NCBI GenBank assembly: GCA_031254795.1
Contig: JAIRTS010000041.1
Location: 1 to 10,309, forward strand
DNA length: 10,309 nt
Reading direction: 5' to 3'
From: Treponema sp.
GTDB lineage: Bacteria; Spirochaetota; Spirochaetia; Treponematales; Breznakiellaceae
Shown: piece after piece, positions 4,619 to 10,309 of the stretch
Position numbering within the stretch: the stretch's first letter is position 1
Layout: each line of letters opens with the position of its first letter
The notes under the pieces: generated by a model
What the model saw: only the letters and a program-made list of their open reading frames with translations
Told to the model about the DNA's origin: nothing
Database searches by the model: none
Program-made: the position numbers and the translations under genes

Positions 4619-4700
4619 GCGAATGCTCGCGCGTGGCGGTTGTATAGGCGATGGCGCGGATTTCATCCTCGCTCGTATTAATTTGAATATTCTTTTTCAT
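4596..4700 (-). CDS. Possible 34-codon ORF overlapping the TPR lipoprotein end
   Basis: A minus-strand ATG at 4700 opens a frame that overlaps the last 23 bases of the TPR lipoprotein gene and stops with TAG at 4598-4596. It encodes MKKNIQINTSEDEIRAIAYT, then TATREHSLAKILFF. Codon choice after the overlap (GCC ATC GCC, ACC GCC ACG CGC GAG) resembles the neighbouring genes. No ribosome binding site is seen, so it would depend on coupling to the upstream gene. It could also be the remnant of a longer protein. I do not recognise it. Confidence 0.3.
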   Translation of the reverse strand: MKKNIQINTSEDEIRAIAYTTATREHSLAKILFF

Positions 4701-6489
4701 ACCGTTTTAACCGCTGGTTGTCAGGGTCAATGGCAAGGGCTTGTTTCAAGTAGTACAGAGCGCGGCGGTCGCCCTGCCTATGGTAGTAATCAAACATGGC
4801 TATAAGCGACTGTAGATTTCGGGGATGCTCAAAGAGGCTTGAACGAAGGTCGTTTAAGCGGGCTTCATCGCCGCTTCTTGTGCGGCTGCGCAGGTAATAG
4901 TAGTTGGACTTCACGGAGCCGGACGGCGCCGCGCCGATGCGGGCGTCTATCAGAGACGCGGCCTCGGCTGTCCGCCCCGTATCGATCAGCGCGGAAATAT
5001 AGACAAGCGCCGCGTCAACGTTCGACGGCTCTTTTTGGAACAGTTCGCGGGCGTAGGCGAGAGCGGAAACGTTGTTGTTCAGTCCGCGTTCAATCATGTA
5101 AGCGTTCATCAAATCTGCGGGAGAACGGCGTTCGTCAAGCAGACGCCGCATATAGGGACGCGCCTCTTCCCATGTGTCGCGGCGAATCGCGTCAATGACG
5201 GCAAGCTCAGCGACGGCTAGAGAGGGATTCTCTTTGTCAAGCAATCCGGCGAGTATGGTTTTTCCTTCGGCTTGCTCTTCTTTTTTATCCGATTCCAAAA
5301 GCAGTTTCGTCATGTAAACCAGCGCGTCCTCCTCAAGGGCGGCAGGCGCGTTGCGGAGGGCGCGGAGGTAGTTGAGCGCGGCGTCTCTGTTGTGAAACCC
5401 TTCGGCCTGAATACGCGCCCGTAAGAACAAGTAGTTTGGGTCATTCGCATTGATGAGCGCATAGGCGTCAAGCTGGTTTTGCGAGCGGGGAAACTGCCCT
5501 CGCTCGATCAGAGTCCGCGCGTACATGAGCATAAAATCCCCGTCCTTGTTGTTTTTCCGCACAATTTCCGCAATGGCGCCGTCCGCGCGGGGCCAGTCTT
5601 CCATTTCGTAATACATAATCGCAAGCTGCCGCTTGATGTCCTCATTGTCGGGGAAAACCATAAGCGCGTCTGACAGCGTCTGCTCCGCGTCTTGACTCCG
5701 CCCTTCGCCCATCATGAGGCGCGCCAAGCCAAGCGAGGCCGGATAACACTCTTTTGATATGGCGAGCGCCTGTAAATACGCGGCGCGCGCTTCGGTGAAA
5801 CGCCCGTTTTTTTCATAGACAAATCCGGTAAAATACCGGGGCGCGACCCCGTTGGGGTGGAGCGCGACCGCTTTTTCCAAATCTGGAAGGCTTGCGAGCA
5901 ACCTCGCGGGATCCGCAGGCGCGGAATCCACGCTTCTGATGAAAGCCAGAAACGGCAGGACGCATTCAAGGTAGTCTCCGTTTGGAGGCGGCGCTGTATA
6001 AATGCCTTTGTCGGCCCCCAGCAGAATTTTGGTGTAAACTGCGGTTTGAGGCGGACTTACCGCCGGAAACTGCCCCTGAACGCCGGGATACAGCCACTGG
6101 AGCATGTACACAATCACCGCGTTCATAGTTCTGCCGAATTCGCCGTTTGAGAGGTTGTTGGCGCGGATAAGATCGAGCGCTTTCAGCAGGGAGGACGGTA
6201 TCCCTGAATACACCAACGCCCGTATTTCGGCGGCAATGCCGCCGCCGTTTGACGGCGCGCCGGAAGGCACTGGAGGTGGAACGGCGTTTCCTGAGGGAAT
6301 GGCCGCGGGAGTCCCGCCGGTTTGGGGCGGCGTTTCGAAAACTTCAGAAATCGCGCCCGTTTGTGCGCCCGCTTGTGAACCCGCCGCAGGCGAGCGAGGA
6401 TCGCCTTGCCGTACGGCGGCCGGTTGAGTTGCGCAGGAAAATAAAAAAAGCGCCGGCAGGATAAGGAAGCGCCCTGCGGCGCGGCTCAT
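4678..6489 (-). CDS. TPR-repeat lipoprotein, 603 residues
   Basis: The protein begins MSRAAGRFLILPALFLFSC, a lipoprotein signal with lipobox LFSC and Cys19 as the lipidated residue. A Pro/Gly/Ala-rich linker spans about 20-85, followed by a globular helical segment (86-190). From about 200 to the end come degenerate tetratricopeptide repeats, for example LEKAVALHPNGVAPRYFTG, YASLG-type helices near 250-310, and a final YLKQALAIDPDNQRLKRYEK. Such proteins act as protein-binding scaffolds on the periplasmic face of a membrane. The ATG at 6489 is preferred over farther upstream starts because the signal peptide begins there and it overlaps the stop of the upstream membrane gene as ATGA. That overlap implies translational coupling. 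No enzyme motif is seen, and the partner is unknown. Confidence 0.85.
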   Translation of the reverse strand: MSRAAGRFLILPALFLFSCATQPAAVRQGDPRSPAAGSQAGAQTGAISEVFETPPQTGGTPAAIPSGNAVPPPVPSGAPSNGGGIAAEIRALVYSGIPSSLLKALDLIRANNLSNGEFGRTMNAVIVYMLQWLYPGVQGQFPAVSPPQTAVYTKILLGADKGIYTAPPPNGDYLECVLPFLAFIRSVDSAPADPARLLASLPDLEKAVALHPNGVAPRYFTGFVYEKNGRFTEARAAYLQALAISKECYPASLGLARLMMGEGRSQDAEQTLSDALMVFPDNEDIKRQLAIMYYEMEDWPRADGAIAEIVRKNNKDGDFMLMYARTLIERGQFPRSQNQLDAYALINANDPNYLFLRARIQAEGFHNRDAALNYLRALRNAPAALEEDALVYMTKLLLESDKKEEQAEGKTILAGLLDKENPSLAVAELAVIDAIRRDTWEEARPYMRRLLDERRSPADLMNAYMIERGLNNNVSALAYARELFQKEPSNVDAALVYISALIDTGRTAEAASLIDARIGAAPSGSVKSNYYYLRSRTRSGDEARLNDLRSSLFEHPRNLQSLIAMFDYYHRQGDRRALYYLKQALAIDPDNQRLKRYEKEYSN

Positions 6490-7040
6490 GGCTTTGTTTC
6501 CTCGCTTGTGTGTTTTGTTCCTAAAGTCAGAAGCATAAGAAGAACGCCCGCCAAAAGGATGAGAAGCGGCCACCAGTTGAGAATAAATTGTGAAAATTTG
6601 AAAGGAACCACGCGAAATGAAAAAATAAGCAAGCAGACGCCGAGCGCAATGAAAGCTAGAGACGGAGCCAGGAATTTGATGTTTAAGGTACTGTACCTCC
6701 GCCAGCCTGCGGGGATGAGGGACAGCCCGGAAAAAACCGCCATGAGCGGCCACGCCTGCCTGAAAGAAAACGGAAACAGCGACAAAGCATCCAGAAAAAG
6801 GAAAATTCCCACTAATATTGAAAGGCACGCAAAGAAAAGATACACCGCCCGTTTATTGAGTTTGATGGCAAAAAAAGCGACGCCTACGCCAGACAGCATA
6901 AATAAAAACGCCAAAAGCACATATTGTTGAGAAACAGCGTCTTCGCTTCCCAGAAGAAAAGCGAATCCCACCAATACAAGAGTCAAACCGGTAAAAAAAA
7001 CTATCTGAGCGAGAATGGAGCGTTTTAACTTTGTATGCAT
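6486..7040 (-). CDS. Polytopic membrane protein of unknown function
   Basis: From ATG 7040 the protein has 184 residues and about six hydrophobic segments: near 9-31, 39-60, 65-85, 96-112, 122-143 and 152-174. Short charged loops separate them, and the polar tail is GTKHTSEETKP. Repeated phrases such as RQAWPLMAVFSGL and LNWWPLLILLAGVLLML recall the membrane part of LiaI/LiaF-like or DUF5668-type envelope proteins, but this is only a resemblance. A longer frame reaches 7076, yet 7040 is chosen because a promoter with a -10 box seven bases before this ATG leaves no room for the longer form. Its stop overlaps the start of the TPR lipoprotein gene by ATGA, so the two are probably made together. 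Confidence 0.75.
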   Translation of the reverse strand: MHTKLKRSILAQIVFFTGLTLVLVGFAFLLGSEDAVSQQYVLLAFLFMLSGVGVAFFAIKLNKRAVYLFFACLSILVGIFLFLDALSLFPFSFRQAWPLMAVFSGLSLIPAGWRRYSTLNIKFLAPSLAFIALGVCLLIFSFRVVPFKFSQFILNWWPLLILLAGVLLMLLTLGTKHTSEETKP

Positions 7041-7042
7041 AC

Positions 7043-7055
7043 GGTATAATATACC
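7043..7055. promoter_or_regulatory. 13-bp dyad with a plus-strand TATAAT in the divergent intergenic region
   Basis: GGTATA and TATACC are inverted around one central base. On the plus strand the dyad contains a perfect TATAAT (7045-7050), a candidate -10 for the lipoprotein operon starting at 7106. On the minus strand it contains the -10 of the other operon. The plus-strand -35 is poor. A second plus-strand TATAAT lies at 7079-7084. Polymerase bound for one direction would exclude the other. Confidence 0.4.
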
Positions 7056-7076
7056 ACAAATAATATCCCTTGCCAA
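7048..7076 (-). promoter_or_regulatory. Promoter of the membrane protein/TPR operon, probably leaderless
   Basis: On the minus strand, TTGGCA (7076-7071) and TATATT (7053-7048) are separated by exactly 17 bases. The ATG at 7040 follows the -10 box after seven bases, and no ribosome binding site is present. The arrangement closely matches the promoter at 4590-4618. Confidence 0.6.
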
Positions 7077-7105
7077 GATATAATATATGGTCTATTATGG
7101 AGGCA

Positions 7106-8194
7106 ATGAAGAACCTATACTGTCTTGTGTCATTGTTGCCGCTGGCCGTATGCTTTCTTTCCACAGCCAGTTGCGCGGATAATCGCGCCGGCAGTGGCGC
7201 TCTGGAGCGTTACAGAGTTGAACCCTACTATTTGATCGGCGCAAAAGAGAAACAGGAACAGCTAAAAAGCCTCTGGACGCTTTTGAATCAGCAAGATATT
7301 TCGGCGGAAGAGCGATTCTCGCTGGTGTGCGAGATAGCCGCTGTCTACATGAGGCAAAAGGAGTACAGCGTACTCAACAATTTCCTCTCTTTCCAGATAA
7401 ACGCGTTGCCGGACAACCCGTACAACGTCTATTACCTTCTTATGATCGCCTATACCCATGTCCAGCAGGAAGCGCCGCAAGTGGCGGCTCTCTATTTTGA
7501 GATTATCCTTAAAAATTATCCGGATATGCTTGTTGAGGGAAAATCAATACACTTCGCGTGCCTCAACCAATTGCTCGATCTCGTCGCCGATTCAGGTCGC
7601 CGCGTCAAATACTATCAGGAACTCATAACGCGCTTTCCGGATCAGACCAATCTCGCGGTTGATTATTTTTTGCTTGGCCAAGCCTACGAAGACATCGGGG
7701 AATGGAACCTCGCCATACAAGCCTACACCCAGTTCCTCGCCTTCCTTGGCGCAAACGTACCAGGCTTTCCCAACGCGGAGCAGTATGCGAAGCGTCTCGT
7801 TGACTTCAGCAAATCCTCAAAAGACTGGACATTTGAAACCTTGCCCGGCTTGGTCAACACCGTAAAAGCGGCCATGGCCGCAGGCAACAGTTGGCAACTG
7901 TGGCAGTATCGCGCAAAGGTCAATTTTTTCGCCCGCTCATGGTCGGAACACGACGCCGACGATTCGGGCATGGCTGAATTCAACCTGCCCGACTTCATGC
8001 AGGGCGCCAATGTGCAATACGCGGCGACATTGGATCCCATCTCAAACGCAACCGAGGCCTACTTAAGGACATGGGGCTGGTCCCAGTACCTTTCAACATG
8101 GTATCTTTACTTCCGTAAAATTTCTTTCCCGCTGAATCCCGACATACACGGACGCTGGGAATGGGCAGGCGTATACTATGGCGAAAAATTTTAG
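7106..8194 (+). CDS. TPR-like lipoprotein, first gene of the envelope operon
   Basis: The 362-residue protein starts MKNLYCLVSLLPLAVCFLST, with a lipoprotein-like signal ending TASC (Cys23), acceptable for the relaxed spirochaete lipobox. Helical repeat sequence follows: AEERFSLVCEIAAVYMRQKEY, PYNVYYLLMIAYTHVQQEAP, and LAVDYFLLGQAYEDIGEWNL with AIQAYTQFLAFLG, the last being a clear TPR. The C-terminal 120 residues (from about DWTFETLPG) are different, rich in Trp and Tyr (WSQYLSTWYLYFRK, GRWEWAGVYYG), and not recognised. ATG 7106 has GGAGG only two bases before it, which is too close to be ideal; ATG 7097 (MEAMKN) is the alternative. The gene overlaps the lytic transglycosylase gene by 17 bases, so a role in anchoring or guiding that enzyme is plausible but inferred. 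Confidence 0.82.
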   Translation: MKNLYCLVSLLPLAVCFLSTASCADNRAGSGALERYRVEPYYLIGAKEKQEQLKSLWTLLNQQDISAEERFSLVCEIAAVYMRQKEYSVLNNFLSFQINALPDNPYNVYYLLMIAYTHVQQEAPQVAALYFEIILKNYPDMLVEGKSIHFACLNQLLDLVADSGRRVKYYQELITRFPDQTNLAVDYFLLGQAYEDIGEWNLAIQAYTQFLAFLGANVPGFPNAEQYAKRLVDFSKSSKDWTFETLPGLVNTVKAAMAAGNSWQLWQYRAKVNFFARSWSEHDADDSGMAEFNLPDFMQGANVQYAATLDPISNATEAYLRTWGWSQYLSTWYLYFRKISFPLNPDIHGRWEWAGVYYGEKF

Positions 8195-9518
8195 CGTTAG
8201 CGCTATGGCGCTCGCGGTTTTCCTCGCCGCGCTTTTGGGATCGCCCCTATTCGCCGATCAGCCGCCTCCCGCTGAGGAGGCGCCGTTGGAGCCGCAGGCT
8301 TTCCCGCGCCCCCTGCGCGGGAAAACCGCCGTCATCCCTGAGCGGTTGTCCAGGGGCGCTGACGTGGCCATGCCTTCGCTGATAGAGGGGCTGGACAAAC
8401 CATCCACACAGGCTTACATTGACCGGTATGCCACAAGAAGCGGCAGACTTTGGCTTGACAGCGTCATGGCGAACGCCCAGCCGTATTTGGCGTTCATCCG
8501 GAAGGAAATCGACGCGCGGAATCTGCCGGTGGAACTGCTCTATGTGCCGGTCATTGAATCGGGTTTTGTGAGCGACGCGAAAAGCTCGTCAGGCGCGGTC
8601 GGACTGTGGCAGTTCATGCGGAATAGCATGGGTCCTTTTGACATGAAAATCACGGAGTGGATGGACGAGCGCATGGATTTTTGGAAAGCCACCATTGGCG
8701 CCCTTGAGAAACTTAGCGAAAACCACCGCGCTTTGGGAGACTGGGCGTTGGCCCTCGCCGCATACAACATGGGGCTTGGCGGACTGCAAAGGGTCGTCAA
8801 ACAGACGGGCGTTAAGGATTACTGGAAACTTTCCGAGCGAAACCATCTCAAAATGGAAACCTCGGCGTACATGCCGAAACTCCTAGCCGTCTCCCATATC
8901 CTCACACATCCGCGTCAATACGGCTTGCCGGTTCTCTGGATAAAAGATGTTCAATGGACGCGGATCAAGGCAGGCAAAACCGTCGACTTGAGGCTGGTCG
9001 CCGAATACGCAGGCGTTGACGAAAAAGTCCTGATAAACGCGAATCGGGAGCTTTTTTACACCGTCACGCCGCCGGATAAAAACTATCTCCTTAAAGTGCG
9101 GGTGGAGGACGCGGATAAAATCGCCGCGACTCTTGAAAGAAGCGATGTCGTCATGATCAAATACTATATGTACACCGTCAAATCCGGGGACACCTTGTCC
9201 GCGCTCGCAAGGCATTATGGAGTCACAGTCGCGCAAATCATGGAACACAACAATGGCGCGCGGCCAAACGCCCTCCAAATCGGCGCGCGGCTCGTCATTC
9301 CCGCCTTCAAAGACGTGGCGCCCTACCAGGGCGCGCCGGCGAACGATCCCCCTCCATCCGATTTCACCGGCGCTCATGTGGTGCGGCAGGGGGAAACGCT
9401 CTGGTCTATCGCGCAAGCCTACGGAATCCGCCCGGAAACGCTCGCAATGATTAATAATATGAATTTGCAGGACACGTTGAGTGTAGGAAGGACGCTGAAA
9501 GCGCCGATAAAAGAGTAG
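8178..9518 (+). CDS. mltD: MltD-like lytic transglycosylase with two LysM domains
   Basis: The 446-residue exported enzyme would cleave the MurNAc-GlcNAc bond of peptidoglycan, leaving a 1,6-anhydro end. It has a signal peptide (1-26, LFA before DQ) and no lipobox Cys, unlike E. coli MltD. The SLT domain lies at about 95-250: VIESGF with catalytic Glu127, GAVGLWQFM (139-147), DERMDFWKATIGAL (163-176) and ALAAYNMG (192-199). LysM 1 (331-375, YTVKSGDTLSALARHYGVT) and LysM 2 (399-443, VVRQGETLWSIAQAYGI) bind the glycan. A Pro-rich linker separates them. The start overlaps the lipoprotein gene by 17 bases and has only a weak ribosome binding site, suggesting coupling. In a spirochaete it may act in growth, division or flagellar passage through the wall; which one cannot be told here. 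Confidence 0.93.
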   Translation: MAKNFSVSAMALAVFLAALLGSPLFADQPPPAEEAPLEPQAFPRPLRGKTAVIPERLSRGADVAMPSLIEGLDKPSTQAYIDRYATRSGRLWLDSVMANAQPYLAFIRKEIDARNLPVELLYVPVIESGFVSDAKSSSGAVGLWQFMRNSMGPFDMKITEWMDERMDFWKATIGALEKLSENHRALGDWALALAAYNMGLGGLQRVVKQTGVKDYWKLSERNHLKMETSAYMPKLLAVSHILTHPRQYGLPVLWIKDVQWTRIKAGKTVDLRLVAEYAGVDEKVLINANRELFYTVTPPDKNYLLKVRVEDADKIAATLERSDVVMIKYYMYTVKSGDTLSALARHYGVTVAQIMEHNNGARPNALQIGARLVIPAFKDVAPYQGAPANDPPPSDFTGAHVVRQGETLWSIAQAYGIRPETLAMINNMNLQDTLSVGRTLKAPIKE

Positions 9519-9581
9519 GCGCCACTTTCAAAATCAGGCGTCCGAAAAAATGGAAGACTTGGAGAATTTGGAGAAACCGCC

Positions 9582-10309
9582 ATGAAGCGTTTGGTTTTGT
9601 CGCCGCTTTTTTTTTGTTTCGTCCAGCTTGCCATTGGGCAAACCGCCATCAGGCAGCCGGCGTTTGACACAAAGAGTTCCATTCACTGGATCGACATGGA
9701 GATCAGGGCGCAAACTGCGCTCAACCTCGCTTCGGCGAATATCAAGTTGCCGGGCGGGAGAGCGCTGGCGCAGGAACTCGTTGAAAGGGAGTACTTTCAC
9801 CTCATACGTCCGGCCATCCTGAATATACAGGTGGATTCGTCCCGTACGGTGGGCGATCTTTTGAGCGGCAGGGAACTCAATTTTGCTGACATAGAGGGGT
9901 TAAGCCGTCCGGCGAGCAGGATGCCGCCCGCTTTGTCAAAAGACATGGGTTTTATGCTGGCTTCGTACACCGTGAGCCTCAAAGCCATAAGCGAGGCGCT
10001 GTTGCGCCACAGCAGGCCGTCGCCTATACGGCGGCCTCTCTCGCCGACGAAGACGCCGGCCTACACGGGCGTCGTCATCATTGCGACCGGCAGCCTGCCC
10101 ATTCACGGCAGGAACACAAGATCTCTTGTCCAGCCGTGCATCTTTCCCAAAATCTGGGACACGGACATGAACCTCATTTATGAGCGGAGCATGACCGACC
10201 CGGATAAGCATAAGGGCGGCGTCGTAAAATACGTGGCGGGAGAAGCCGTGTTCCGTCCCACCCCATCGGGTATGGACGAGGACCTGGAAGCCCTTGTCGG
10301 CGAGAACCC
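9582..10309 (+). CDS. Exported protein of unknown function, C-terminus beyond window
   Basis: The frame is open from ATG 9582 to the window edge (242 codons). GGAG at 9570-9573 serves as ribosome binding site. MKRLVLSPLFFCFVQLAIGQ is a type I export signal, likely cleaved after AIG. The mature part is mixed alpha/beta, with LVEREYFHLIRPAILNIQVD (67-86) and a segment AYTGVVIIATGSLPI (160-174). That segment is followed by LVQPCIFPKIWDTDMNLIYE (182-201). This order, YTG-beta strand, then P-x-FPKI-D-x-D-x-N-x-IY, recalls the region in LPP20/FlgT-type envelope proteins that usually reads YTGLIIDARG then P-P-I-x-D-E-x-G-x-x-x-Y. The resemblance is from memory and unaligned. It lies 63 bases after the transglycosylase gene on the same strand, probably in one operon. 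That 63-base gap holds a weak GGCGCC/GGCGTC hairpin without a T-run. Confidence 0.75.
   Translation, partial: MKRLVLSPLFFCFVQLAIGQTAIRQPAFDTKSSIHWIDMEIRAQTALNLASANIKLPGGRALAQELVEREYFHLIRPAILNIQVDSSRTVGDLLSGRELNFADIEGLSRPASRMPPALSKDMGFMLASYTVSLKAISEALLRHSRPSPIRRPLSPTKTPAYTGVVIIATGSLPIHGRNTRSLVQPCIFPKIWDTDMNLIYERSMTDPDKHKGGVVKYVAGEAVFRPTPSGMDEDLEALVGEN

Noticed and set aside
6490..6828. N-terminal extension of the TPR lipoprotein by 113 codons
   Set aside because: It overlaps the membrane protein gene in another frame; a lipoprotein signal starts exactly at ATG 6489.
1..10309. CRISPR array, tRNA, rRNA or riboswitch
   Set aside because: No regularly spaced identical repeats, cloverleaf or rRNA motif, or known riboswitch core was found on either strand by eye.

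Overview
The window most likely comes from a spirochaete, probably a Treponema-type organism of a gut or other host-associated habitat. This is inferred from protein style: TPR lipoproteins with relaxed lipoboxes, an MltD/LysM muralytic enzyme inside a lipoprotein cluster, a ZnuA-like metal-binding protein of the GDRFPF subtype, and many dispersed short palindromes with insertion-sequence-like ends. No rRNA or tRNA is present to confirm it.

Layout. (1) Positions 1-307 hold the right end of an IS5-type insertion sequence whose transposase has a one-base frameshift near its C-terminus. (2) Positions 321-1008 hold a broken gene for a small single-pass membrane protein. A 140-bp MITE-like element (333-472) flanked by TATT duplications sits four codons after its start, and a second frame change lies near 672. 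A rho-independent terminator follows. (3) Positions 1417-2538 encode a Gfo/Idh/MocA-family dehydrogenase, apparently from a leaderless message. (4) Positions 2673-2897 encode a stand-alone NifU-type iron-sulfur scaffold domain, with a 36-bp mini-palindrome just before its ribosome binding site and a strong terminator after it. (5) On the minus strand, 3039-3995 encodes a ZnuA-like periplasmic metal-binding protein and 4269-4583 a small His/Cys-rich membrane protein. They are separated by 273 bp of hairpins. (6) Also on the minus strand, 7040-6486 (polytopic membrane protein) and 6489-4678 (TPR lipoprotein) overlap by ATGA, and a possible 34-codon ORF overlaps the end of the second. (7) Diverging on the plus strand, 7106-8194 (TPR lipoprotein), 8178-9518 (MltD-like lytic transglycosylase with two LysM domains) and 9582 to the window end (exported protein of unknown function) form a cell-envelope operon.

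How the genes work together. Parts 6 and 7 look like envelope maintenance: lipoprotein scaffolds around a peptidoglycan-cleaving enzyme. Part 5 looks like a metal-uptake or metal-sensing pair without its ABC permease or ATPase in view. Parts 3 and 4 are unlinked single genes.

The strongest unusual signals are a reconstructable MITE insertion in a gene, a family of related palindromes sharing the ends of the neighbouring IS, three promoters whose -10 box lies only 6-7 nt before a start codon (leaderless messages), and the uncharacterised His/Cys membrane protein beside the ZnuA homologue.
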